From: Patellaria atrata CBS 101060
Taxonomy: Eukaryota; Ascomycota; Dothideomycetes; Patellariales; Patellariaceae
Assembly: GCA_010093705.1 (NCBI GenBank)
Contig: MU006096.1
Location: forward strand, 394,004-458,003
Direction: 5' to 3'
DNA: 64,000 bases
Notes under the pieces: model-generated
What the model was told of the DNA's origin: nothing
The model's input: only the letters and a program-made list of their open reading frames with translations
The model's database searches: none
Shown here: piece after piece, positions 23,110-34,593 of the stretch
How positions within the stretch are numbered: position 1 is the stretch's first letter
Layout of the letters: every line of letters begins with the position of its first letter
Position numbers and translations under genes: made by a program

Positions 23110-25630
23110 CTATGAATCATGCACATGCCCTAACTTCGACAACTCCTTCCTAATACTCTCCTCTGTTAAGATCTTCCTGACTTGCGTATCTTCCAACTTT
23201 TCACCCCCAGCTTGCCTCATCTTCAAGTCCTCGATGGCCCTCAGTTTCTTCAACAGGCTCCTAACCTTCTTTTCCCCGGGGCTCGCACCACCGGGACTCG
23301 TAACCGTGAGGTCTGGCGGCGACATAACAGTATTCGGAGGTATCTCCAGCTTCTTCTGTCTAATATCCTGTCTCGACTGCTCCGCGGTAGTCTGGGGAGC
23401 TTGTCCAATCCCATCTTGCTGCTGCGGCTGCTGCTGCTGATTTTGTGGGATCCTCCAGTTGTCCACCTGCCCGGACTGGTTGCGCTGATGGCTGTGGTCT
23501 CTTTGCCTGCTTCCTGTCCTTCTCTGACTCTTTTCTCTCGGAGGCCCACCATTCTGGCCCTTGCTCCTGCTCCGCTCGTGGCCTCTTCCTCCCCTTCGTT
23601 CCGGACTCCTGTTTGGGTCTTTCGGCGCCTCTTCTCCGGCAGCTGCGAGTCCCGCTGCCTTTTCTGCTGCTTCTTTCGCTTTCTTGGCTTCACGTTTCTT
23701 CTTGTTCTTGAGCGCGGTCTTGCTCATTTCCGGATCGGCGCCTTCACCTGTTCCAGCGAGAGAGACGCCGCCGCCAGGCGCGGCTCCCGGAGGAAGAGGA
23801 GGCTCCAGTGCTTCGGCACCAGGGACTTCGCGACGTCGTTGCGGCCTATAGGCCCCACTGGGTCCGCTAGAGGTACCATTGGAAGAGATACCGTTGTTGC
23901 TGTAAGCTTGACCACCTTCATCTTCACGTTTGAAGACCAAAGGAGTAGTTGTTCCACGTGCTCCCGGTGGGCGGTAAGCTCCGGCAGGTTTGGAAGGCGT
24001 CTTAACAGTGCTCAGATACGCCAAGGCGGAGGAATGGGGCGTGGGAACTGGGTGGAAAGGATCACCTAGGGGATGCTGTGCAGTCGACTGGGGACGCCAG
24101 CATACGTGGTACAACTCGTGCATATCTTCGTTGTACATGACGCCACCACTAATATGCCATACTCTCACACCGTTGTCAACCCTAAGCCGTGGACTTGTCG
24201 TAGCAGTAAGGATATGCTTCCCATCCGGACTCCATTCGCAGACACTAGAGTTACTAGCTTGGATGGTGGTAACTTTGTTGTAATTCTTCTCGATATCGTA
24301 AATGTCCATCTGGCCAGCCAAATTACCGAAGCCTGCGACAAGAACAAATCGGCCATGAGGGGAGAATAGGATGGTGTTCCGCGGTGCAACTTGAAAATGG
24401 TGCTTTGCGACAGCACGTTGATCGAAAATGGTTGTGGTAGCGGGCATGTATCCGTAAACAACCCCAAACTCTTTCGAATTCGGATTCCAAGCGACATCAT
24501 GGATTGGACCTTCCTTGTCTACATTCATGTTAGCCAATTTCTAGGTTGATCCATCTGTCCAATGTAGTACATCATACCAAGTGTAATCCTCGCATCGAAC
24601 CCTCCATTGGCACTAAGAATATACATGTTGGTCTCGCCATAGTAGCTTTTGTTCGTCTTGTCAACTTCCGTCTGAGCCAGGACAATTAGACTCGTGCCCA
24701 AGGCATTCCATTTCAACTGCACTTTGTCGCCCTTGAAGAAAGTTTTTTGGGAAACGGCGCTATCGAACTGAGGGACATTGTAGACTTTGACGGCAGCTGG
24801 TTGGCCCTTTTCGGAGTAGTCAGTAAATGTTGGAATGTTATGGCGAATCTTAGCTAACCTTTCTCTCTGGGATAAAAACAGCAACTGAATGGTTCTTGCC
24901 CGGAGAAAGCGCAAAATCCGTCACCCCTTCAACACGGAGTTTGTTCCAGACGGTACCTAGATCCGCACTTTTATAGAATTGGACCTCGTTGGTGACAACA
25001 CGGGCACAAAATTGTTCGTCAAAAGTATACTGTAAGTTCCAGCCAGTCTGAGATTTCTGGACGAATTTTCCGACCGCATTCCTTTGGCCCTCGGAGCCCG
25101 CGTTGTCATCTGCCACACGCCAGACCTTCAAGTTCTTAGTAGCGTTACCATCGGCGTCTTTAGTAGGCCGTTGCCATGTAATAAGGTATGTCCCCAACGG
25201 TGAAAACCCAAGTTCGAAGACGTTATCTTCTGGGAGGGCGGTGACAACGTGACCAACTGAGGCATCTACCACCGAAATCCTAAACGTGCGGGGTCAATAA
25301 GGCGTCACGGAGGTCGATATCGAGTCACATACTGTTCGGGTGAAGCCCAAGCAAAGTATCTACCATCCGGGGAGTATACACAGCATCGAAGGTTCCCTTC
25401 CGGCCTATATTGCAATATTTACGTCAATTACGTATGACCAAATAGACGATGGATGCGGGGCTCACCTAGTGAAGGCAGGAACTGCTTCATAGACTGGAGC
25501 AGCATTGAGCAACCCAATGCCCTTTGAGGTCCGATCTACAAAATAATGCTCCGGTCAGCTTAAAGTTAAGTTGTTTGGGGACTGATGAGGGAATGTCAAG
25601 CTTACAGGCCAACTGAGTGGGAGTAGTCAT
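23110..25630 (-). CDS. eIF2A: Eukaryotic translation initiation factor 2A
   Basis: eIF2A, a WD40 beta-propeller protein that can deliver Met-tRNAi independently of GTP-eIF2 and supports non-canonical initiation (family knowledge). Six exons: 25630-25606, 25535-25466, 25404-25333, 25279-24859, 24806-24578, 24518-23110, giving 741 aa. Propeller landmarks are RTSKGIGLLNAAP, CCVYSPDGRYFAWASPE, LGFSPLGTYLITWQRP, LKWNALGTSLIVLAQTEVD, GPIHDVAWNPNSKEFGVVYG, NTILFSPHGRFVLVAGFGNL, GQMDIYDIEK and CEWSPDGKHILTATTSPRLRVDNG. After the propeller comes a disordered Pro/Gly/Arg/Gln-rich region (about 420-650) with KNKKKREAKKAKEAAEKA. A C-terminal helix follows, with KVRSLLKKLRAIEDLKMRQAG, which is characteristic of eIF2A. 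Three tiny 5' exons (25, 70, 72 nt) join in phase. Confidence 0.95.
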
Positions 25631-26743
25631 GACTAGGCGATGTCGAAGACGTAGCGAGAGTATTTCTCCTCCTTGATGTGCAATAGAGTTTGCTGCTGAG
25701 GGAGAGTTGGTTTCGAAGAAGGTCGGAGGCTGATGGGCGCGAAGTAAATAAGTGAAGGGTGCAGCTGGCGAGGTGGCAGGGCGGACGTCAAGGTATTTTT
25801 GCGTATGACGAGGCGGGTTGTTGTGCTATTGTTCAGGCAATGAATAGTCAAATCCACCACCGGAGACAAAATTCACAGCTTGGTACAGCGTGGGCACACA
25901 GGTAGAAAGCTTGGTTTCAAAGGGCACCTGAGGGCGGACTCGATTGTTGGGAGAGAACGAGGGAAGGGAGAGGGAGGTGGGTAGAAATTCGTTGTCGAAC
26001 AAAATTTCCAAAGGGCAAGACAAGGCTCACGAGCCTAGGATACACCTCTCATCTACACAGTACACACATGCACCATCCCACCGCTAAAACGCACATGAAG
26101 GCGAGTAATATCAACGATACGATTACAACACACGCAGAAAAACACATAATTTTGCGATATATTTTGTCAAGTTTTCAACTCGCCTCCCTCGAGCGGTTCC
26201 TTTTTAACCGCCAGCTGAGTCGAGTCCCACGTACGGTAATCTACTATTCGGGCTCAACAAACAGCTATGTATTAAAAATAGTCTGTGGCCTGCCAACTGC
26301 AAATACAACCCTTCCTTATTATTGTCTCATGCATGTCTCATAAGGGCTAGAACTAGTGCACAAGGCCATACCGACATCTACAAAGTCGGCCATCATATTC
26401 AAGTAATAGCCCGTTGTCTACCACTATGGGCAGCTGGTTTTAATGCCATTATAAGTATCAATCTAGGGAGCTTACAAAATGCGGATATGACATCCTAGTC
26501 ATATGCAAAATATGTGTCGTAACCTAATTCTCTACCTGTATTAAACCTCCTTGTCACTATTCTCCGGCTTACTACACATTCTCTTTAGCAAAGTCGACGG
26601 AAGGATCAATATTAAAATGTATAATAACCTTGTTAAGCGTACCCAAAGCTCCATATAAAATCGGACCATGTCCTGACCATGACAGTAAAAAAGGATAGCA
26701 TAAGAATATGAGATTGCGTCCACATTTTATCTCCTCATATGCT
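25631..26743. other. Intergenic, eIF2A promoter and GNAT 3' side
   Basis: 1.1 kb without a supportable gene. The right half (26,050-26,740) is AT-richer. Short frames on both strands have no protein-like character. Confidence 0.5.
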
Positions 26744-27412
26744 TCATTCCTTTTGCATTCGTTCCCACTCTTCCCGCAGAAGCCCGTACCATACCAGGTC
26801 CATGAGTTTTCCATATTTGTTAACATATCCTCGAAGTGTCCCTTCATAGACGAACCCGTTCTTAATGGCAACTTTCTCGCTACCCTTATTGCCCGAATAG
26901 AATGCTATTTGTAGCTTTGTCATCTCCGGTTTATTCCTGAAAGTCCAGTCTGTCAATAACTGACAAGCAGCGGATGCTATTCCCCTTCCCCAATACTCCT
27001 CACCGACCCAGTAACCAATCTCTGCTGTGTGGGTATGAACGTCACTTCCAGGTTTAAGTCCACAACTACCGATGATTAGTCCCTCACTTGGATCCCGGCC
27101 TTCACCTGGGTTCGTTGTAATGACGAAATTCGGCTTCTCTGGTTCGGTTAGGCACATAGTAATCCACTTCCTACCGGCCTCTACCGTATATTTGCTCGGG
27201 AACGCGTTGGTCATCCACTGGGAGATATTCGGGTTGTCGGCCTGCTTCGCCATAGGTTCTGCGTCATTTGGATGATATGGTCGAATATAACACAGTGAAT
27301 GGCTTGCTATTGGCGGCGGGATAGGATCAATTGGTAGTCTGACGAGCTTCGGTGATGATGTTACGGGCTTTGTCTGAGGCGGTTCGGAAATAACCGCGGT
27401 TTGGTAGTCCAT
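26744..27412 (-). CDS. GNAT-family N-acetyltransferase (RimJ/RimL type)
   Basis: Intronless 222-aa protein of the Gcn5-related acetyltransferase superfamily, closest in layout to RimJ/RimL-like enzymes. The N-terminal 35 residues are Pro-rich. The fold starts at CYIRPYHPNDAEPMAKQADNP and continues with NISQWMTNAFPSKYT. Motif A, the acetyl-CoA pyrophosphate loop, reads GYWVGEEYWGRGIASAACQLL (about residues 137-157), containing the R/Q-x-x-G-x-G/A pattern as WGRGIA. The C-terminal strand-helix KLQIAFYSGNKGSEKVAIKNGF is typical. The acceptor substrate cannot be read from the sequence. The gene is divergent from ECO1, a different kind of acetyltransferase, so the shared promoter region is probably coincidence rather than pathway linkage. 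Confidence 0.88.
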   Translation of the reverse strand: MDYQTAVISEPPQTKPVTSSPKLVRLPIDPIPPPIASHSLCYIRPYHPNDAEPMAKQADNPNISQWMTNAFPSKYTVEAGRKWITMCLTEPEKPNFVITTNPGEGRDPSEGLIIGSCGLKPGSDVHTHTAEIGYWVGEEYWGRGIASAACQLLTDWTFRNKPEMTKLQIAFYSGNKGSEKVAIKNGFVYEGTLRGYVNKYGKLMDLVWYGLLREEWERMQKE

Positions 27413-28003
27413 TATAGAATGACTTCAACAGAAAGGAGGACGAATGCGACAGGAAAATTGAGAGTAATGAAAAGGCTAACAGAGAAGAGACACAACATCC
27501 ATTTCGGGCCAACCTTCTGATATATTACTTCGAATGAGTCACTTACGTAGCAAACCATTGACTCAATCAGTGAATGTAACCATATGATAAGATACGAGAA
27601 AAGCGATATACCTACTAAAACGGTCCCTACAGCCCTTTTGAAATCCCTACATCAGTACAGGCCCAATAGAACCCGTGTTCCGGTGTTGGCTTGGTCAGCC
27701 TGTCCATGCTGGAGTGCATGGTACTGTACTGTACACTACACTACACTAGACGCAGCGAGGAAATGCCGCAATGATTCAACGCGAGGGGAAACCGAAGACC
27801 AATCAAGAAACATTGTTCCCGTGGTGTTCGGCAATTCATTATATGCGTCTACAAGATAGTAGAAGGAGAATGTAGAGTCCAAACATTGAGATGGTATAAA
27901 TACCCAGCATAGCCGAGGTTCTTCCGTGGTAATATTCTACGCGTCTTCCCGCGTCTTCCCAAGAGGGAGCATCCTAAACAGTTATTCGGACGAATACTAC
28001 AAC
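27413..28003. other. Divergent promoter region GNAT / ECO1
   Basis: Holds a short simple-sequence run (repeats of TACTG and ACACT near 27,720-27,748), a TATA box for ECO1 at 27895-27902 and two adjacent copies of GCGTCTTCCC near 27,940-27,960. Confidence 0.5.
27895..27902 (+). promoter_or_regulatory. TATA box of ECO1
   Basis: TATAAATA lies 102 bp upstream of the proposed ECO1 start codon at 28004. It supports a start site after about 27,925 and therefore the short first coding exon rather than a start further upstream. Confidence 0.6.
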
Positions 28004-29270
28004 ATGAGAACGAGGTGAATACAACTGACTTTATAGTACAGCATGTGCTAAATACCACTCTAGGCCCACTCTCAAAACCTATACGCGACACCGAATTTCT
28101 ATCAACGATGACGAGCCTCCAACTAAGCGACAGCGACTGAGTTATCCACACGATGAGAACAAAAAAGATGCTATATCGAACAGTAAGCCCAGAGAACTGA
28201 GCCGTAATGCAATTTCAAGGCATACACCAAGCTCTCCTCACGCAGAATCTTCGATATGCTCCGATCCAGTTTGTCCAAATTCAACCCCACCATCCTCCCC
28301 TCCAACTAAGGTCGCATTGCCTGCCATTCCTCAGAAGAAGCGTCCCGCGTTCTCATTTTCGCAATGGAAGAAGGATGCAACAATGGTCGCTAGAGAACCA
28401 CTGACCGAAATGATCACAAATATGCAATCGGCAACTATTCCCCTGAAGAAGAAAAGAAAGAAAACTTTAACCCAGATGCGGATTGACCTTGGCGGAGAGA
28501 TTCGTAAGACTTGTAAGGTATGTAGTATGGAGTATATTCCATCTACCGCAGAGGATGCAGCTTTACACAAGAAGTTCCACGCCATGAACGTAGGAGGGAT
28601 TGACTTGACGAAGCCGTTTGTAGACCAAATAAGAACAAGCAAAATTTGGAGCGGAGATGACGGCGCCTTTGTCATTGCAGTCTCGAGGAAAGATACCCAA
28701 GCATCCAGGAACAAGGTCCGAAAGATTCTAGAGGTAGTTAACAAGGAACTTGGTGCAGTAGACATTGAGGACGACAAACTCTGGAGTCAGATCAGTGCTA
28801 TGGCGGATTGCAACAAAACAAAACGGAACGTTCAGCGAGATCGGGGTACAAACTCTGACCTAAAGATACCATGCCCTCGTTATGATCGATTCAAGGCCTA
28901 CCTTTACATACAAGGCGGAAAATGTACCGGACTTTGTTTGGCAGAGCGAATATCAAAAGCTCGACGAGTTCTAGAAAGTAAAGAAAATACTGCGGTCGAG
29001 TATGGTAGCACAGATACAATAAGCTCTTCGATATCCGCATCCAATGGCGCAGTTACCTCAATGCTTGGAATTTCGCGTATCTGGACATCGAGTTCTCATC
29101 GACGGAAAGGAATCGCAAACATATTACTGGATTGCGCGGCAGCTAACTTTCTATACGGAATGAGGATACCAAAGGATATGATTGCTTTTAGTCAACCGAC
29201 AGAGAGTGGTGGTAAACTGGCACAAAAGTGGTTTGGGAAGAAGAGTGGTTGGCACGTGTACGTCGATTGA
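28004..29270 (+). CDS. ECO1: Cohesin acetyltransferase Eco1/Ctf7 (ESCO family)
   Basis: Acetylates the Smc3 subunit to establish sister-chromatid cohesion in S phase; nuclear (family knowledge). Two exons, 28004-28014 and 28064-29270, giving 405 aa. The first exon is only 11 nt. Its join restores MRTRPTLKTYTRHR, after which the frame is open without another Met for over 100 codons, which is why this start was chosen. The intron is 49 nt with a GCTAAAT branch site. Domains: a disordered Ser/Pro/Lys N-terminus with PPTKRQR (nuclear signal); a C2H2 zinc finger CKVCSMEYIPS...LHKKFH near residues 150-170; and the acetyltransferase core with ISRIWT, RRKGIANILLDCAA, NFLYGMRIPKDMIAFSQPTE and SGGKLAQKWFG, ending about nine residues later, as in Eco1 proteins. 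Confidence 0.94.
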
Positions 29271-29796
29271 CATGTTGGCTCCACAGTATAGGAGTACAAA
29301 AGCCAGTGCTACGCTGCGGGTGGCAATTATAATGTACATGTACAGCAATGTACAGATTCTATGACGGGTATCAAATGGTTTTGACGTCGCTGGGACTGAT
29401 GCAGCGCTACCGTATCTGAAAGGGGTACATCTTTCACCCGTTTACCTAACATTAGGTTGGCATAGTTGCAAGAAGTAGAGAATAACTGAATCAGATATCT
29501 GGTAGCCCGAATACATGAGTATATCAAATATTGTAGAAGTAATCGAAGAAACATGGTGGTTAACAGTATAGTCTACCTGTTTCTTGCATGACCCTGAATG
29601 CGTACTGTAAAAGCTCAACCCCCGCGATCTGCTCAAGCATCTGTAGCACTGAAGCCGCCGATCATATCAGCAACAACAACCCGCTGCCTTCTAAAGAGGT
29701 ATATCAGCTGTTCTCTGTGGAAATTGGTATATCATACCTCTTTGTACATAACATAATCCTTGAGAGCTATGGGCCCGCCTGCTTAAAGCATCCATC
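29271..29796. other. Intergenic upstream of the proline-rich gene
   Basis: Presumed ECO1 3' UTR and the promoter of the next gene. No ORF or repeat of note. Confidence 0.5.
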
Positions 29797-31855
29797 ATGT
29801 CTGGCAATCCATTTCGACGCTCTCTTCTACCCGCCGCTTCTCCTTCAAGCAACACATCCGCCGCCTTCCATGACCCCAATGTCAGCTTTGAGCAGCGCTT
29901 CCCAGTCTTAGACGAGGGTAACTCTTTTTCTCCCTCTGTAGTTTCATGTAAATAGTAATCAATCAGCAGTGAGCTCCAAACCAACTTCAACAAAGACGAA
30001 GAAGGTCCGCATCACCTCCCCTCCACGATCCCCTCCGCAACCGTCAAGCCCAAATCCAGACAGCGCATTCTCTCGTGGGCCTTCAACTCCATATCACACT
30101 ACCTTCCCTTCTTCCTCACTACCTCCAGAATCTACAGCCATACAAGATGATCCAGACGACCCGTTCAATAGAGATTCAGACGGTGAGAGTGGGTCCACAG
30201 ATAATGAGGAGCTGAGACAAAATACACAAGGGAACTCGGGCTCACTACACTCCAGTTCCAGTCAGATCCCAAACCCTTTTCAAAGGACATTAGCTACAAT
30301 GGAACCATCCTCACAGACTACCGTTGATCCTCAGTCCAATTCTAGGGCTCTCGGGGTTAAAGATAAACCTCCCACGGCAGGAAGAGCCTCAATGGACGTC
30401 GATTCCTTCAAGAGACTGCTGCTCACAGGCAATGCTAATTCAACGTCCATGAGCACTGCGTCTACTGTCATGCCACACCCAAAACCGCAATTTGGTCTCA
30501 CTGGGGATAGCAGTAGTAGTACAGATACCTCCTCTGTCTCCCGACAATCCATCTTTGAACCTGTTCATGAACCGGCCCAAGAGTCACCACGGACTTCCTA
30601 CGAATTGGATCTATCCGATGACGATGAGCGGTCCCAATTAGTCGAAGTTGGACCTAAAGTGCCGAAGAAGAAACCCCCGCTCCCGAAGCATCGCCATGGC
30701 AAGTTAGTCTCATCCAGAGCACCTCAGACCGTATCGTTTGCAGACTTTTCTCCTTCTTATGCACCCCAGAGAGACCATAGTCCCAGTGCAACTTCGAGAC
30801 GGACCGTAACTCGAAAGCCATCCGACCTCAATAAGCCGCTCCCGCCGCCCCCAATATCTCCAGGCATTCAGACAGAGGACATGTCTTCTATTTCCCCTCC
30901 CTCTCCTGAAGAAAAGCGCCTCAATATCGAGCCTTCGACACCCGTTTCCCCAGAAAATTCACTTCCCACTTCTATCGCAGCACCCCCTCTTTCTGCCTCA
31001 CAAGACCAACCCAACCCAACACCACCTCTCATCGACTCCCCTATGCAGACCAAGAAGACCCCTCCTCCCGTCCCTCTCTCGCGTCGGCACAGTCAGCTCC
31101 GTTCCTCCAATCCTCTCTCCAACCGCTCCCGTTCCAACTCAACCCTCACAACTTCCTCTCTGGACGGTCCTCCAACCCGACCCGATAGCATCGCCGAAGT
31201 CACATCTCCCACTTCCGCATTCATACCCTCACCTCCCCCAACCATACCTCGAAGTATCGCCGAAACTGCCACTCCAGTCCAGTCCACGACCACCTTCGCA
31301 CCTCCATTAACAGCCTCCCTATCAACCTCAACACCCTCCCTCGTGCGAGCCCCCAGTATCACAGAAAGCACATCCTCCCGATCAAAACCCCCGCCTCCGC
31401 CCCCAGCGCGTAGACACCGCTCAGCCTCGAAAACAGAGCAGCAGGCGTCAAGTGCAGGACCTGCAGCCGCGGCGTCTTGGTCGAACTCGCAACTAGTACT
31501 CAACTCGACCCAGGGGGCTGGGGCGATGAGTCCGCCCACCTCGCCCCAACAGACGTTTCAGGGCGTCATTAGAAGCCCTAGCGTACGGAGCTCTATGGGC
31601 CCGCCGCCCCCTCCACCGCCGAAGAGGAGCAGCGCAAAGAGCAGTTTTGAGGCGCAGAGGCCCGGGTTGGCGGAGTTGCGGAGGGCGAGTACGGTGAGTG
31701 GGACCGAGGGGAGGGAAGAGGGTCTTGCTGGGTCGGAGGTACGTGCAGGAGAGGGTACAAGTGGAAGCGGTGGTGGTGTGGATATCTTGGGCGATATGGA
31801 GGCGTTTCAGAGGGAGATTGACGAGTTGAGGGATCGGTATCGGAGGGGGAGTTAG
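29797..31855 (+). CDS. Proline/serine-rich disordered protein, unknown function
   Basis: Not recognised. Two exons, 29797-29917 and 29967-31855, giving 669 aa. The start MSGNPFRRSLLP is in good context, and exon 1 ends in the acidic SFEQRFPVLDEG. The acceptor is a tandem CAGCAG, so either of two in-frame AGs could be used (one Gln/Ala-type codon difference). The body is almost wholly low complexity: Ser, Thr, Pro and charged residues. Poly-proline SH3/WW-type ligands recur (KVPKKKPPLPKHRHGK, NKPLPPPPISP, KTPPPVPLSRRHS, KPPPPPPARRH, GPPPPPPPKRS), each with flanking basic residues. The last 25 residues (DILGDMEAFQREIDELRDRY) look like a short coiled coil. The pattern fits an adaptor at the cortex or cytoskeleton that binds several SH3 proteins, but that is inference only. 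Confidence 0.8.
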
Positions 31856-32490
31856 TGGGTCTGGGATCTAGGTCTGTCCGGCATAGAGACTGGGAATCGC
31901 GCATCTTATGCTTTTTGCATGTGTATATGGTGTTGATGAGAGGCGTTTGTTCGTGTTAGGTATAGGTTAGCCATTGACCTGTTGCTCAGGTTGGCGAATT
32001 GGATCTCTGGGGGTACAGGTAGCTCTGCATGTGCGCTTTCTGGTTAGCTGGCTCGAGATATTTTACATAGGATAGGATAGGATATCATGATTCGTGTACT
32101 AGAAGTTTGAAGGATCACTTGTTCTGCAGGATAGATGTTGCCACTGTACTTCGATGAAATTAAAAGATGGAATCCAGACGCAAAGAATCTATTACAAACT
32201 AACTGAAAGAGCAAAATCGCTAATGCTATGTTCTCTTATGCATCTATGCTTCCGGCGTCATATGTCCCTAAACGGTCCCTGCATATGCAATCTGATCTCT
32301 CCACCAAAATTGCCAACCAAAATAGAAACAAGAAAAAAAAAAGGCGAGGAAATATTAGAAAAGAGTGAAAGTAAGACCGATGAACCACACCGCATGTAAA
32401 TCCCAAACTACATATCAATCTGTATCCAGAACACCACCGCAGACCCAACCAGCCAAAATGCCTCTCCATGGACAGAATACTTACACCGAC
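31856..32490. other. Convergent intergenic region
   Basis: 3' sides of the proline-rich gene (+) and the VOC gene (-). It contains a small tandem run of AGGAT units (near 32,068-32,085) and is otherwise unremarkable. Confidence 0.5.
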
Positions 32491-34593
32491 TTAGTACGCG
32501 AGACTAACGACACTCCTCCTGTTCTTCCCCACCGCACTGTTCCCCTCAACCATGGACGGCGTGATACCCCTAATGGGCAAACTGACCACGGTGCCTCTAC
32601 TCTCCTCCTTCCTCCTGATAGGTTTGACGGTACTCGTACTCCCCGTTTCACTCTTATACTCCTCGATCTCAAACTCATCCTCCCTCTCCCTCCTACTCGA
32701 TTTGGAGTGGCTCGAATGCCTACTCGAACCCGAGTGTCTAGAAGCAGACGACTTAGCCTTCGAATGGCTCGAATGGTGCGACCGCGTCGGCGAGCGCGAG
32801 GAGTGATGGCTATGATGGCTCCGACGGCTCCGATGCGACCTCGAGCTCCCGGCCTGGCTGATGCTGTCCGAGGGGACGACGGTGTCGATGTCGTCGCTGC
32901 TGTCCATCTCCTCTAGCACGATTCCACCGCCGACGGCGGAATGGTAATCGCTCGCCTCCCGGCCGAGGACGCTGCCGATGATGCTCGGTGGCTTGCTCGG
33001 CGTGCTGGCGTCCGAGGGCGTCAGTGGCGCCGAGGCCCCGAGCGGGGATGGAGTGTATTGCGAGCGTTCGTGGGAGGATTTGCGGGTTGCAGTTTTGTCG
33101 CTTCGGTCGGATTTGTGGGAGCTGCTGCTGTGCGAGGATTTCGCTTTCGAAGTCTTGGTTGAGGTCGAGACGGTTGATTTCGGTGCTTTTATCGTGCTGT
33201 GAGAGGTTCTGCCCGAGGAGGATTTGGGTTTGGAATATGTGGAGCTGTGGGTTTCTTCCTCGGGGACAAAACTACTGATTAGACTTGGCTCTTTCTCTGG
33301 AGTCGCGGGGGGAGTCATATATTCGTGGCCACCGCCGTTGAGCGCGCTAGGACTCGAGACGGAGCGGGTACCACTGTAGATGCTGCGGGGAGACTGGCTA
33401 TGTCCCGTGACGGAGGCGGCGGGAATGTACTCGCTGTTTTCATATTGGTAATACGACTGCGCCTCTCCCCCGACTCTGGTAGGGGGAACTGTAGTATAGG
33501 TCGGTGCGTGATAGCTGCGAGCGGGTGGCGCTTCGATGGCGTACTGCTGTCTTTGGGGTGGCGAGCTGTAGTAGGACTCTGTTTCCGAGATATTTCTATG
33601 CTGAACACCTACACGCGAGGGAGACTCGTAGGTTGGTTGTGGATATTGCTGTAGCTGTTGTTGTTGGGCTGCTGGCGGTGCCTCGAGTTGCTGCTGCTGA
33701 TATTGTACAGGAGCCTGAGAAGCCGCTCTGGATGACTCCTTGACCTTGATGGAAGCAATATACTCTTGCTCCGCTCGCGCGCCGTCCTCTTCTCCTTTTA
33801 CCATAGCGTAAGCGACCGCGGCACCGGCAGCAGCACCAAGAAGAGTCCCAATGATTTTCTTCGCAGTCACATCGCCGAACGTAGACGAAGACTGGACGAC
33901 GGTAGTCATGGTCGGAACAACCGGGCTGGAAGCACTTCTCGCTACACTCGGCGGCTTGCTACTCCTCACAGATCCCGCAACACCCTCCTGCTTCACCACA
34001 GACGGCGCAAGACTCCTCGCTTCTCCAGCGAGCGTGAGAGCTTTCTTCATCGTACCGATGCTGCTCCTGCTAACTGTACTGCGATCGTCGTCAAGGGTAT
34101 CGGTAACCCCTTCACGCCATGTTAAGACTCTGCTAGGTGCAGGGGCAGCAAGTTGATTCTGCTGCTCTGCGTCCTCGCGGTAGACGACTTCAACACTGTT
34201 GCCATCCATGTCGAGAATTGCGGCGTTGAAGTAACCATTATCCTCATTCCGTACGGCGGGAGCACCGTGAGGCCGACCCCCTGCCGTGAGAGCGGCGGAG
34301 TAGAAGTCACGAACAGCAATTCGGGAAGGAGCACTGAATGCGATATGGGCAGCACCTGCCTTGATTCTGGATAATGTTAGTATAAACAAAATGTAGATAT
34401 TCTACCTAATAAGGTAGTGCTCTTACCCCGGTGTTTCTTGACAAAGGAAAAAGTCGGCATCATTGATCCCCAGACCGATTTGGTTCCCTTGTTGGCCAAT
34501 GTACCGGTAGCCCAGAGGTTGAAGAGCAGATAGAAAGAACGAGCATGAGGTGGGCAGGTGCGATACCGTGAGACCGATATGGGAGACGGGCAT
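32491..34593 (-). CDS. VOC (glyoxalase/bleomycin-resistance fold) protein with long disordered tail
   Basis: Two exons, 34593-34427 and 34366-32491, giving 680 aa. Residues 1-120 form one vicinal-oxygen-chelate module: MPVSHIGLTVSHLPTSCSFF opens the first beta-alpha-beta unit, GLGINDADFFLCQ follows, then AGAAHIAFSAPSR, YFNAAILDMDGNSVEVVYRE. His5 and the Glu in VEVV sit where VOC metal ligands usually lie. Stand-alone fungal VOC proteins are about 130-150 aa. Here some 530 further residues follow: Ser/Thr-rich, with poly-Gln and a Ser/His/Arg region (RSHRSRRSHHSHHSS). Inside the tail, about residues 226-248, lies a small-residue hydrophobic stretch (IIGTLLGAAAGAAVAYAMV), like a glycine-zipper membrane segment. 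Substrate and role are unknown. The ATG was chosen because it begins exactly at the first VOC strand. Confidence 0.85.
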
